A DNA stretch of 64,000 nucleotides. It comes from Brachyspira aalborgi. GTDB lineage: Bacteria > Spirochaetota > Brachyspiria > Brachyspirales > Brachyspiraceae. The stretch lies in assembly GCF_008016455.1 (NCBI RefSeq), contig NZ_SAXU01000001.1:1-64000 (forward strand), in the 5' to 3' direction. This document shows, one piece after another, positions 37,913-47,157 of the stretch. The notes under the pieces are model-generated. The model did no database searches, was not told where the DNA came from, and saw only the letters and a list, made by a program, of their open reading frames with translations. Position numbers and translations under genes: made by a program. The first letter of the stretch is position 1. Every line of letters starts with the position of its first letter.

Positions 37913-38803
37913 TTAAAATAATAGGCTTATTTCCGCTCCAATTTTGCTTTCATATCCGAAATAACTTGAAGCTCCTCTCGGTTTTCCATATCCAAATTTT
38001 AAAGCTATAGCAAATCTATAAAATTCTATTCCCGCTGCAAGATTTATAGCCGCATGCAAATTTTCTCTTATTCTTATTAAACCTAAATTGTCTTTTTTAT
38101 CTAAAATTACCGCTAAATTTATTCCCGTTATAAAATTAATTTCTTTGTATAAAGGCAATCTATAATCAAATCCCGTATGAAGTCTGAATATTTGCGGACT
38201 ATTTCCAACCGTATTATAAGAAAATTCCCATCCTCCGTATATTGTGAAATTATTTATATAATAATAAACCGAAATTGCCGCAAACTCATAACTGCTTCCG
38301 CTTCTTATATGAACATCTCCTTTAAAACCGTCAACCAAATGTGTTGATTGATGATACATTGGAATAAATCTTATTTTCAAATTAATTCCCGTAAGATTTT
38401 GAAGCCATAAATCTAAAAATAAATCGAATTGTCCTGAAAAATCATAAACATCGAATAATCCGTTTTTTCTTCCAAGTATCGATATTTCCATTCCCGCGCC
38501 CATTCCTACTGAAAAATATTTATTTCTATAAAACATTATCTCGCTTGCCACTTTTCCTTCGACATATAAAGAAACCGATTTAAAATCCCAATTAGCTTCG
38601 GGAGATATTTTAGTTAAATTCTTTTCCACATTAAAATTTTTTGCAAATAATAATCTTCCTATAAAAGCCCTCGGGTCCTGCCAACCCATATAATATTTAT
38701 CCGTTTCGTAAACTCTAAAAGGATTTTTAAACTCGTAATCTAAATTGGTTTGAGAATAAAGATTTAAACCAAATATCATAAATAGAAATATAATTTTTTT
38801 CAT
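37913..38803 (-). CDS. Putative outer-membrane beta-barrel protein
   Basis: 296 residues. Signal peptide (about 1-18, ending NLYSQ). Strand-like segments alternate throughout, such as YFSVGMGAGMEISIL and YEFAAISVYYYIN. The C-terminus YESKIGAEISLLF ends in an aromatic residue as in barrel proteins. No homologous family recognised. Starts 10 bases after nadE, so it is cotranscribed with it. Confidence 0.65.
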   Translation of the reverse strand: MKKIIFLFMIFGLNLYSQTNLDYEFKNPFRVYETDKYYMGWQDPRAFIGRLLFAKNFNVEKNLTKISPEANWDFKSVSLYVEGKVASEIMFYRNKYFSVGMGAGMEISILGRKNGLFDVYDFSGQFDLFLDLWLQNLTGINLKIRFIPMYHQSTHLVDGFKGDVHIRSGSSYEFAAISVYYYINNFTIYGGWEFSYNTVGNSPQIFRLHTGFDYRLPLYKEINFITGINLAVILDKKDNLGLIRIRENLHAAINLAAGIEFYRFAIALKFGYGKPRGASSYFGYESKIGAEISLLF

Positions 38804-38813
38804 AATGAAACCT

Positions 38814-40718
38814 TTAATTAAGCAATTTATTTTTTAAATACAAATATTTTGAAGTATAATAAACTCTGTTTTGAGATTCTCTATTTCCAAAACCGAAAGC
38901 TCTTCTGCTAATCGCAAGTATCGGAGGCGCTTGTATTCTTTTTGATATTGCCATTCCCATATATTGCCTCCACCATTTTTCCAAATCTTCTATAAATTCC
39001 AAATCGTTTTTAAAATATTTTTTTATTATTCCTTTTTCGCATCCTATTTTTTCTTCCAGAGTTTCGTCAATATACATTTGCAAAATATCTTCGGGCAATA
39101 TTCTATTCCAAGATTCCATCAAAGTTTTAAATAAATAATCATGATAATCGTATTTAATAGGGTCGCCTTTTCCTTCGTCAACCGCTTGAGCGTTTGATAA
39201 TTCCGCAGATGGAACAATATTTATGCTGCCTTCGGGAATTATTTCTTTTTTGAAAATATTTTTATTTATATATTTTGAAAGTCTGTATATTTGGTATTTC
39301 CACAAATCCGCTAAAGCCGCGAAAAATCCCGCTCCGTCTCCGTATAAAGTGGAATAGCCAACCATAGTCTCCGCTTTATTTGCATTGCAAGTAAATACTC
39401 CGCCGAAAGAAGCGGCTAATCCCGATAATATTCTTGATGACCTGTCTCTTGCCTGAATATTTTCGGCTATAAAAGAAGATACTTTTAAAAAACTCTCTTC
39501 TCCGTCTTTTATAATCTTGCATGTTTCAATTTGTTTTATTGTAAAATCAACCGATTCTTGAATGGGAACTACCATATAAGCGCAACCCAAATTTTCGGCT
39601 AAAGTTTTCGCCAAATTTTTTGTAGTGTTAGAATTAAATCTACTCGGCATATTTACAAGCAAAACATTATCTTTGCCGATTGCATTAACATAAACAGCAG
39701 AAGATAAAGCGGAATCTATTCCTCCAGAAACTCCTATAACTACTTTATTAATTCCAATCGACTTCATAAATTTTCTTATTCCGTAAATAATCGTATCGTA
39801 AATTAATTTGTATTCGTTTTCTTCGTTTATCTTTATAGCTTTTGGAAATTCTTTTTTTGTTAAATTCATTTCTATATAATATAATCTCTCTTCGTATCGG
39901 GCAGAGTTTAAAATTATATTTCCGTTATCGTCATATACCGAACTTCCGCCGTCAAAAGTATAAATCGTTTTTCCGTTATTTTGAATGCCGACATTATTAA
40001 CATATATCAAAGGCTTATTATATTTTTTCGCGATATCAGAATACATTTTATGTCTCTTATCGTCTTTTATTAAAGTATAAGGCGAACTCGAAATATTGAT
40101 AAAAACATCAACATTTCCGCTTTCGTTTAGGATATCCATAGGAGATAAATTATAATTAGAACTCCAAGCGTCCTCGCAAATAGTCAAACCTAAATTAATT
40201 TTCTCTCCGTTAATTTCTATTTCAATGGGCTTAAAATATTCTTTTAAATCAAAATTATCTTCTAAAGCGTTTTCAAAAATCAAATCTTTTAAGCTAAAAA
40301 AATGTCTTGTATCTTCAAATTCTTTGTAATTTGGAAGTAATGTTTTTATAATAAAAGGATATGGAATTTTTGAATATGGATTTTTTATAAGTTTTCCGTC
40401 TTTCGCTAAAAATAAAGCGTTATATTTTCTAACTCTGCCGTCAAAATTATTTTTATTTCTATCTACCGCTACATTTCCAAATATAACAAAAATATCTTTA
40501 GAGGCTTTTATTATCTCATCTCCCAATTCTTCGCATTCTCTTATAAAAGATTCGCTCTCCCACATATCGCCGATTAAATATCCCGATATTGCAAGCTCGG
40601 GAAATATTATCATATCGGCTTTATTATTTTTCGCCTCTTCGATATAATTTATAATTCTCGCCGCATTATTCGTTGGCATTGAAGGAATTATTTCAAATTG
40701 AGATAGCGCTATTTTCAT
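38814..40718 (-). CDS. nadE: Glutamine-dependent NAD+ synthetase
   Basis: 634 residues with two domains. The N-terminal nitrilase-type glutaminase (1-290) has catalytic Glu in MIIFPELAISGYL, Lys in the central region and Cys in LGLTICEDAWS. The C-terminal NAD synthase (from about 320) has the ATP pyrophosphatase motif GVSGGIDSALSSAV. The enzyme amidates nicotinic acid adenine dinucleotide to NAD+ using glutamine nitrogen. The long two-domain form means ammonia is channelled internally. Member of the ribF-rpsO-pnp operon, 27 bases after pnp. Confidence 0.96.
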   Translation of the reverse strand: MKIALSQFEIIPSMPTNNAARIINYIEEAKNNKADMIIFPELAISGYLIGDMWESESFIRECEELGDEIIKASKDIFVIFGNVAVDRNKNNFDGRVRKYNALFLAKDGKLIKNPYSKIPYPFIIKTLLPNYKEFEDTRHFFSLKDLIFENALEDNFDLKEYFKPIEIEINGEKINLGLTICEDAWSSNYNLSPMDILNESGNVDVFINISSSPYTLIKDDKRHKMYSDIAKKYNKPLIYVNNVGIQNNGKTIYTFDGGSSVYDDNGNIILNSARYEERLYYIEMNLTKKEFPKAIKINEENEYKLIYDTIIYGIRKFMKSIGINKVVIGVSGGIDSALSSAVYVNAIGKDNVLLVNMPSRFNSNTTKNLAKTLAENLGCAYMVVPIQESVDFTIKQIETCKIIKDGEESFLKVSSFIAENIQARDRSSRILSGLAASFGGVFTCNANKAETMVGYSTLYGDGAGFFAALADLWKYQIYRLSKYINKNIFKKEIIPEGSINIVPSAELSNAQAVDEGKGDPIKYDYHDYLFKTLMESWNRILPEDILQMYIDETLEEKIGCEKGIIKKYFKNDLEFIEDLEKWWRQYMGMAISKRIQAPPILAISRRAFGFGNRESQNRVYYTSKYLYLKNKLLN

Positions 40719-40745
40719 TTAAATAATCTGATAAATAATTTTAAA

Positions 40746-42908
40746 TTAATATCTTCTTCTGTTATTGTTATGATTATTATTTCGGTTTTTTCTTTCTCTT
40801 CTGTTATTGCCTTCTTCTTCCGCATAATCGTCTGGTTTTTCAAGTAAAGCCTTTCTACTCAAAGAATATTTTCCGCCTCTATTGTCTATAATCTTAACTT
40901 TAACCGTATCGCCTATTTTAAGAATCTCTTCAACATTCATAACTCTTTTATAAGCTAATTCCGATATATGACAAAGTCCTTCAACTCCTGGCAATATTTC
41001 AACAAAAGCTCCAAACTCTTTAATATCTTTAACGACTCCGTCATATACTTCTCCGACTTCAGGGTCTTTAACATAAGAATTTATAAGCTCTATAGTTTTT
41101 TCTAAAGTAGGACCGTCTGGAGCGAATATATTTACTATTCCGCTGTCTTGTATTTCTACATCGCTTCCCGTTTCGTCTATTATAGCTTTAATATTTTTTC
41201 CTCCAGGACCGATTAATACTCTAATTTTTTCGGGATTAACTTCCATCATTTTAAATTTAGGAGCAAAATCCGATATTTCCGCTGGATTTGATATTGTAGC
41301 GTCAATTTTATCCAAAATAAAGAATCTCGCTTTTTTAGCCTGTTCCAAAGCTTCTTTTAATATTTGGGCGGATATTCCCGTGAGTTTTATATCTAATTGA
41401 AAAGCCGTTATTCCTTTTCTAGTTCCCGCAACTTTAAAATCCATATCTCCCAAATGGTCTTCAACTCCTTGAATATCGGTTAATATTTTATAGCCGTCTT
41501 TATAAGTGGCAAGTCCCATAGCGATTCCAGCAACGCTTGAATTGAGAGGAACTCCCGCCGATAATAAAGACATTGTCGATGCGCAAATTGTAGCCATAGA
41601 AGAAGAACCGTTACTTTCTAATATTTCAGCTACAACTCTTATAGTATATGGGAATTTATCTTTTGAAGGCAAAACGGCATTAAATGAGCGTTCGGCTAAA
41701 TTTCCATGCCCGATTTCTCTTCTGCCTGGCGCTCCGTATCTTCCAACTTCGCCAACTGAAAAAGGCGGAAAATTATAATGAAGCATAAAAGTTTTATTAT
41801 CTTTTCCGTAAATATCGTCCATTAATTGAGCGTCTTTCTCGCTTCCCAAAGTTATTATTGATAAACATTGAGTTTGTCCTCTTGTAAATAAGCCCGAACC
41901 ATGAACTCTCGGAATTAAATTTATCATAGTATCGATTTTTCTAATTTCGTCTAAAGCTCTTCCGTCAGGGCGCATACCTTTTTCAACTATCGCTTCTCTG
42001 ACAATTTCTTCTTCTATAGAATGACAAATTCCTTTAACTTGAGCTATTAATTTTTCATCTTCCGTTTTTGTTTTAATATATTCTTCTATCTCGTTAAAAG
42101 CGTTATCCATGCTTTCGTTTCTTTTTTCTTTATCTGGATTATAATTAGCGGCGTTTATTTTTTCTCTTCCGTATTCATTAACCATATTTAATAAATCTTT
42201 ATCGAATTCAAATAATTCCTGCTCAATCTTTTGAGTTCCGCAAAGATTAGCCATTTCGTTTTGAATATCAATATATTTTTGCATTTCTTTATGAGCAAGT
42301 TCTATAGCGCCTATAAAAACTTCTTCTGAAACTTCTTTAGCTTCTCCTTCAATCATCAATATTGCGTCTTTGCTTCCTGCAACTATAATATCCAAATCGC
42401 TTTTTAAAAGTTCGCTATTTTTTGGATTTACAATATATTCTCCGTTAATATATCCTATTCTAACCGCCGCAACTGGTCCGCCGAAAGGAATCCATGAAAT
42501 CGTAAGCGCAGCGCTTGAAGCTATTAAAGCCAAAGCGTCCGTTGGCATATCGGAATCTACCGAAAGAACGGTTGGAATTACTTGAACTTCATTTCTAAAA
42601 CCTTCTGGAAATAAAGGTCTTAAAGGTCTGTCTATTATTCTAGATATTAATATTTCTTTATCTCTAGGTTTGCCTTCTCTTTTCAAAAATCCGCCTGGAA
42701 TTTTTCCGCCCGCGTAATATTTTTCATTATAATTTACCGTTAGAGGAAAAAAATCCGATTCTAAATTTGGCTCTTTAGCTGCTACAACCGTAGCCAATAT
42801 AGTAGTGTTTCCGAGTCTTAAAGTTACCGCGCCATGAGCTTGTTTTGCCAAAAGCCCAGTTTCTAATACCAATTCCTCTCCGCAAAATGAACTTTTTACT
42901 GTTACCAT
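40746..42908 (-). CDS. pnp: Polyribonucleotide nucleotidyltransferase
   Basis: 720 residues: two RNase PH domains (GAVTLRLGNTTILATVV start; second with LTRGQTQCLSIITLGS), a KH domain (IRVLIGPGGKNIKAIIDE) and an S1 domain (GEVYDGVVKDIKEFGAFVE). It ends in a basic Arg/Asn-rich tail that may add RNA affinity. PNPase degrades RNA 3' to 5' with phosphate and can add tails. It lies 69 bases after rpsO, the conserved rpsO-pnp order, where autoregulation of pnp through its leader is known in other bacteria. Confidence 0.97.
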   Translation of the reverse strand: MVTVKSSFCGEELVLETGLLAKQAHGAVTLRLGNTTILATVVAAKEPNLESDFFPLTVNYNEKYYAGGKIPGGFLKREGKPRDKEILISRIIDRPLRPLFPEGFRNEVQVIPTVLSVDSDMPTDALALIASSAALTISWIPFGGPVAAVRIGYINGEYIVNPKNSELLKSDLDIIVAGSKDAILMIEGEAKEVSEEVFIGAIELAHKEMQKYIDIQNEMANLCGTQKIEQELFEFDKDLLNMVNEYGREKINAANYNPDKEKRNESMDNAFNEIEEYIKTKTEDEKLIAQVKGICHSIEEEIVREAIVEKGMRPDGRALDEIRKIDTMINLIPRVHGSGLFTRGQTQCLSIITLGSEKDAQLMDDIYGKDNKTFMLHYNFPPFSVGEVGRYGAPGRREIGHGNLAERSFNAVLPSKDKFPYTIRVVAEILESNGSSSMATICASTMSLLSAGVPLNSSVAGIAMGLATYKDGYKILTDIQGVEDHLGDMDFKVAGTRKGITAFQLDIKLTGISAQILKEALEQAKKARFFILDKIDATISNPAEISDFAPKFKMMEVNPEKIRVLIGPGGKNIKAIIDETGSDVEIQDSGIVNIFAPDGPTLEKTIELINSYVKDPEVGEVYDGVVKDIKEFGAFVEILPGVEGLCHISELAYKRVMNVEEILKIGDTVKVKIIDNRGGKYSLSRKALLEKPDDYAEEEGNNRRERKNRNNNHNNNRRRY

Positions 42909-42977
42909 TATAATCTACTCCTTTTGATATAAATTAAAACAAAACGGTTTAATAAAATTTAAATTCATGAAAATAAA

Positions 42978-43247
42978 TTATTTTCTTAATTTTAATTTTT
43001 GTATAAGATTTTTATAAGCTTCTATGTCGACTTTTCTTAAATAGTTAAGAAGTTTTCTTCTTTTAGCAACCATTTTTAGAAGTCCCATCCTAGAATGATT
43101 ATCTTTGGTATGAGTCTGAAAATGACCTTTTAAGTAGCTTATTCTATTCGTCAAAAGCGCTATTTGAACTCCTGCCGAACCCGTATCCTTTTCGTTTTTT
43201 CCAAATTCTTTAATTATTTTTAGTTTTTCGTCCGCTGTAATAGACAT
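42978..43247 (-). CDS. rpsO: 30S ribosomal protein S15
   Basis: 89 residues, the standard S15 length. Conserved helices include [41 protein letters not shown] and [12 protein letters not shown]. It binds the central domain of 16S rRNA early in 30S assembly. AAAAGGAG lies before the ATG, inside the end of ribF, so the two genes overlap by 28 bases. This gives tight coupling. Confidence 0.98.
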   Translation of the reverse strand: MSITADEKLKIIKEFGKNEKDTGSAGVQIALLTNRISYLKGHFQTHTKDNHSRMGLLKMVAKRRKLLNYLRKVDIEAYKNLIQKLKLRK

Positions 43248-44146
43248 TTTTTCTCCTTTTTAAAAAATTCTCTAACTTTGTATTCGTCTTTTTTAAGCAA
43301 TAATTTTACTTCTTCTATAGAATTAACTTTTATATTATCTCTTATATATTTAAGAGGAATAATAGTTAATTTCTTGCCATATATCATTCTTGAAAAGTCT
43401 AATATATGGCTTTCAACTCTAAGTTCTTTATTAATATTGCTAATGCCAATAAAGGTGAGCGCTTTATAATATTTGCTTCCATTTCCTATTCTAACTATAG
43501 AACTATAAACGCCCATTTTAGGAATAAAAATATTATTTGGAATTTCCAAATTTGCGGTTGGATAGCCAATCTTTCTGCCAAGCGCGTTTCCATGAACTAT
43601 TTCTCCGCTTATAGTATATTCTCTTCCAAGCATTTTATTAGCGTCTTTTATCTTACCGTTTGAAAGGCAATCTCTTATGGATGAACTTGATATTCTATTT
43701 CCGTTATTGTTAAGAAATTTAATCACGCTTACTCCAATGCCGCATTCTTTTGAATATTTATACAAAAATTCTATGTCGCCTTCTCTGTCTCTGCCAAATG
43801 CAAAATCAAAACCTACGGCTATATGCTTCATACGATAATACTCTATCAATTTATTAAAGAACTCTTTAGCTTCCATTGTATAAAATTCTGGCAAAAAGTC
43901 AATAACTATTATATAGTTTATTCCCAATTCTTTTATAAAATTTGTATTTTCTTCTATATTGTAAATTGATAAATTTCTTTTTTTTATAAGAATCGCTATC
44001 GAAACGAGATTATTTTTTTTAGCAAAATTAACCGTATATTTTAAAAGTTTTTGATGTCCTTTATGAACGGCGTCAAATTTGCCTATCGTGACAACGCTTT
44101 CTTTTTTCAAATCTATATTACAAAATTCATTAACAATTTGGCTCAT
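43220..44146 (-). CDS. ribF: Bifunctional riboflavin kinase/FMN adenylyltransferase
   Basis: 308 residues. The N-terminal FAD synthetase nucleotidyltransferase has [16 protein letters not shown] and the later [15 protein letters not shown]. The C-terminal riboflavin kinase has [17 protein letters not shown]. It makes FMN and FAD from riboflavin and ATP. The 3' end runs into rpsO. The ribF-rpsO neighbourhood is conserved in many bacteria. No FMN riboswitch is visible upstream. Confidence 0.96.
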   Translation of the reverse strand: MSQIVNEFCNIDLKKESVVTIGKFDAVHKGHQKLLKYTVNFAKKNNLVSIAILIKKRNLSIYNIEENTNFIKELGINYIIVIDFLPEFYTMEAKEFFNKLIEYYRMKHIAVGFDFAFGRDREGDIEFLYKYSKECGIGVSVIKFLNNNGNRISSSSIRDCLSNGKIKDANKMLGREYTISGEIVHGNALGRKIGYPTANLEIPNNIFIPKMGVYSSIVRIGNGSKYYKALTFIGISNINKELRVESHILDFSRMIYGKKLTIIPLKYIRDNIKVNSIEEVKLLLKKDEYKVREFFKKEKKCLLQRTKN

Positions 44147-44169
44147 TTTATTTTTTTAACTCTATTAAC

Positions 44170-45117
44170 CTACTGACTTTTAAACCTTTTTATAATAAAC
44201 GAAATCATAATTACAAATATCGCTATAAAATATATAAAAGCCGTTATATTCCAAAAATTTAAATTATGCATTAATACATTTGCAATCGTAAAAATAATTT
44301 GCATTATTCCGTATATTAAAAATCCCGTAAGCATATTATGGTAAATATATTTTTTTGAATTAAACGATAAACCTAACATATAAAGAGCAAGAAATATAAG
44401 AAAAAATTGACTAAATAAAATTAATACTACATGAATTTGACGACTCTCAACCGTAAGATATCTTAAAGATAAATTTAAAAATGGGACTAAACTAAAACCA
44501 AAAACCACATCTTTTGAAATGCTCGACAAATAATAAAACATTGACTTTCTTTCGATTTCAACCGAATTTCTTATTTCTAAATTTATTCCGTTAATCTCTT
44601 TTACATTGAACATAGATATAGTTTTATTTGAAACATATATATAATCTGCAAAATATATTTTATTATTTAAAAAAGCGTCTATAAGAATTCCGTCTTTATA
44701 TCCGTTATTAAATAATTTATTGTTAGCCTTCACTATATACTTGTCTACTTTAGTAAAAGTTTTTTCGTTTATATCTAAAAAAGTATTTTCATTTTCTAAA
44801 AATTCAATGTTATGATTTCCGATTAAAACATAAAGAGGATAAGATATTACGATTAAAGACAATAATACAATCGTTATAATAGTAGCCGCATAGCCTCTGA
44901 ATTTATTTAAAGTTCCGATAAATATTATAGATATTACGGATGCGACTACAAATATATAAAATGTATAATTAATAACAAATCTTTTTATTATGTTCATATC
45001 AAACTCTTTTAATAAATTATTTATATCTATTACTCTAAAAAAATAGATAAAAAATAATATCGCAAAAGATATAATAAAAAATTTAAGTAGGTATAATAAA
45101 TTTCTAAATAGCTTCAT
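44170..45117 (-). CDS. Membrane protein of unknown family
   Basis: 315 residues. Hydrophobic segments at about 8-28, 45-65, 72-98, 205-220, 230-245, 258-280 and 285-312 surround one long polar region (about 105-195) that probably faces the periplasm. No catalytic motif seen. It is the first gene of the ribF-rpsO-pnp-nadE transcript, 23 bases before ribF. Function unknown. Confidence 0.6.
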   Translation of the reverse strand: MKLFRNLLYLLKFFIISFAILFFIYFFRVIDINNLLKEFDMNIIKRFVINYTFYIFVVASVISIIFIGTLNKFRGYAATIITIVLLSLIVISYPLYVLIGNHNIEFLENENTFLDINEKTFTKVDKYIVKANNKLFNNGYKDGILIDAFLNNKIYFADYIYVSNKTISMFNVKEINGINLEIRNSVEIERKSMFYYLSSISKDVVFGFSLVPFLNLSLRYLTVESRQIHVVLILFSQFFLIFLALYMLGLSFNSKKYIYHNMLTGFLIYGIMQIIFTIANVLMHNLNFWNITAFIYFIAIFVIMISFIIKRFKSQ

Positions 45118-45244
45118 AGATATATATTATATTATAAAAATAAAAATTCAAGCGTATTTTTTTAATTTTTAATATAAATGTTAACGATTTTTTATAATAA
45201 AAAAGAATAGAAAATTTTGATTTACTAAAAAAAATAAAATAAAA

Positions 45245-46195
45245 TTAATGCTTATGAGAATGCTTTATATTTTCCCTATAAACAGGTTGAAAAATCTCTC
45301 TCAAAAGTTTTCGATTTAAATTTTTTCCTATAAAAACAATTTCAAGTTCGTCCGTTTCTTTAGCTCCCGTAATCGCGTATCTTTCTCCCGCTACATCAAA
45401 TCTTAAAAATGATTTCCCGCATTTAATAAACCCTTTAGCTCTTGCAATATCTCCGAATCTCCCTCTTATAATATCTTCTAAAAGAATTAGAAATTGATTT
45501 TCGTTTTCAAGTTCGCAACCTTTCATACTTATAGAATCGGGCATTTCTTCGTTTTCTTCGGATTTTACTTTTACAGAATATTTTTCGTCTAAAAAAGATT
45601 TTAATATATTTTCCCACCAATCTTTATTTTTCTTGCTATAATGTTCTTTTAATATTTCCACGCTATTAAGCGAAACATTATTTTTTATTAAAAGATTTTC
45701 TATTTTTTTTATTAATTCCTCGTTTTCTTCTTTATCTTTCGACTCCATTTTAGAAATTATTATTTTTGAAGCATTAACTAATTGGTCGATATAAATATTA
45801 TCATAGGAAGAAATAAAAGAATCAAAACTATTTCCGTCTATTACTGTTATTGGTTTAAGAAGAATAATTCTTTCGTATTCTATTTGCCTTATATTGTTTA
45901 TTATATTTCCTAATTTTGCCACTCCCGTAGGTTCGACTATTAAAAATTCTGGGTCTAATGAATTGGCTATAGTTAGAATAGAAGTTGCAAAATCTTGTTT
46001 CATAGAACAGCAAACGCAACCTTCGGTAAGTTCCCAAATATTCATTCCTTCGTCTTTAAGCATATTTGAATCTATATCTACATCGCCGTATTCGTTTTCC
46101 ATTATAACAAAATCTCTTTTTGTTTTATTTGCCATTTCTTTAATTAAAGTGGTTTTTCCCGCTCCCAAAAATCCCGAAACTATAAGTATTTTCAT
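45245..46195 (-). CDS. CobW/COG0523-family GTPase (metallochaperone-like)
   Basis: 316 residues. Walker A is GFLGAGKTTLIKEMA, followed by the family metal site EGCVCCSMKQD (CxCC). Walker B-like LIVEPTGVA and a C-terminal CobW_C domain follow, and the end is His-rich (ENIKHSHKH). COG0523 GTPases deliver zinc, cobalt or other metals to client enzymes. The His tail supports metal binding, but the client is not shown by neighbours (META lipoproteins upstream). Confidence 0.87.
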   Translation of the reverse strand: MKILIVSGFLGAGKTTLIKEMANKTKRDFVIMENEYGDVDIDSNMLKDEGMNIWELTEGCVCCSMKQDFATSILTIANSLDPEFLIVEPTGVAKLGNIINNIRQIEYERIILLKPITVIDGNSFDSFISSYDNIYIDQLVNASKIIISKMESKDKEENEELIKKIENLLIKNNVSLNSVEILKEHYSKKNKDWWENILKSFLDEKYSVKVKSEENEEMPDSISMKGCELENENQFLILLEDIIRGRFGDIARAKGFIKCGKSFLRFDVAGERYAITGAKETDELEIVFIGKNLNRKLLREIFQPVYRENIKHSHKH

Positions 46196-46210
46196 TAATT
46201 TATCCTATTT

Positions 46211-46612
46211 TTAACGAAGCCTCTTAAATACTAACTCCGTATTGTCTAAAGTTTTTATTTTAATTCCATCGCTTGTAAACTCTATAGAATAAGACTTTGT
46301 TATATGTTCTATATATTCTTTTTCTATTTCCGCAGATTCCGATTCTTCGCTCATTTTTGTAGTCGATATATTTTTAAATAAAATATTATTTCCTCTTCTT
46401 ACTTCATATTCTCCAAAATAAGTATTGAATCCGCTATAGCCGTAAAATTCTTTATCGTAAAATGAAATAGTTATTCCCGTATCGACAAACATATTAATTA
46501 ACTGATATGTTTTGCCGCTTAAAGTGCTTATTGACATATTTAAATTTTCTTTATAACTTGCACAGGAGTTTATAAAAATAATAATACATAATAAAAAAAT
46601 TTTTCTTATCAT
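46211..46612 (-). CDS. META-domain lipoprotein (HslJ-like)
   Basis: 133 residues. Lipobox FINSC (Cys17). The mature part has the META fold pattern: LSGKTYQLINMF, ITISFYDKEFYGYSGFNTYFGEY, and ISTTKMSEESE before a C-terminal LELVFKR-type strand. E. coli HslJ is a heat-inducible META protein linked to novobiocin resistance; spirochaete copies are uncharacterised. Paralogue directly upstream (46618-47037), five bases apart. Confidence 0.75.
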   Translation of the reverse strand: MIRKIFLLCIIIFINSCASYKENLNMSISTLSGKTYQLINMFVDTGITISFYDKEFYGYSGFNTYFGEYEVRRGNNILFKNISTTKMSEESESAEIEKEYIEHITKSYSIEFTSDGIKIKTLDNTELVFKRLR

Positions 46613-46617
46613 ATAAA

Positions 46618-47037
46618 TTAAAATTCCTCAAATATTAAACTCTCGTTAGATAGTAAAGTATAAATAATTAATCTCTTTCCTTTAAGTTTATAAGAAGTCG
46701 CATCTCGCAACATATTTAAATATTTGCTTTCGGCGTCTCTATATTCTTTGCTTGCAGTTTTTTTTGTAGTCGAAATACTTTTAACGCTAAATATATCTCC
46801 GTCCGTTAAATAAGCGGAAGAATAATTATTTATAGCGGAAAATCCAAAAATATTCTCTTCGTCAAATTCTATAGTTATATTCATTTCGGGATATATGCTC
46901 ACAAGTTTAAATTTTTTTCCTATAAGTTCGTTTGCTGGTTCTGTAATTTCAACTTGATTATTTTCTGTCTCTTTAATATCCGCGGTAGTAGAGCAGGAAT
47001 AAATTATTAATAAAATTATTATAAATATATATTTCAT
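46618..47037 (-). CDS. META-domain lipoprotein, second copy
   Basis: 139 residues. Lipobox IYSC (Cys15). It shows the same layout as the next gene: LIGKKFKLVSIYP, ITIEFDEENIFGFSAINNY, SVKSISTTKKTASKE and a final ESLIFEEF strand. A spacer of about 25 residues, rich in Glu and Asn, follows the lipidated Cys. The two genes are a tandem duplication that has diverged strongly. Confidence 0.72.
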   Translation of the reverse strand: MKYIFIIILLIIYSCSTTADIKETENNQVEITEPANELIGKKFKLVSIYPEMNITIEFDEENIFGFSAINNYSSAYLTDGDIFSVKSISTTKKTASKEYRDAESKYLNMLRDATSYKLKGKRLIIYTLLSNESLIFEEF

Positions 47038-47116
47038 AGTTAATATAAATCCTCTTTTTTATATTTTTCGGTATAAAAATTCTTTTTATTAGAAACTCAT
47101 TAAAAATATATAAAAA

Positions 47117-47145
47117 TACTATATCCAAAAAATTGAATATAGCAT
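47117..47145 (-). terminator. Probable terminator after the OppA-like gene
   Basis: On the minus strand CTATATTC (47142-47135) and GGATATAG (47126-47119) form an 8-bp stem with an 8-base loop, followed by a T-rich tail. It lies 12 bases after the stop of the binding-protein gene. Confidence 0.55.
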
Positions 47146-47157
47146 TTTAAAAAATCA

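Noticed and set aside
44147-44169. FMN riboswitch before ribF
   Set aside because: The gap is only 23 bases and has no conserved FMN aptamer elements.
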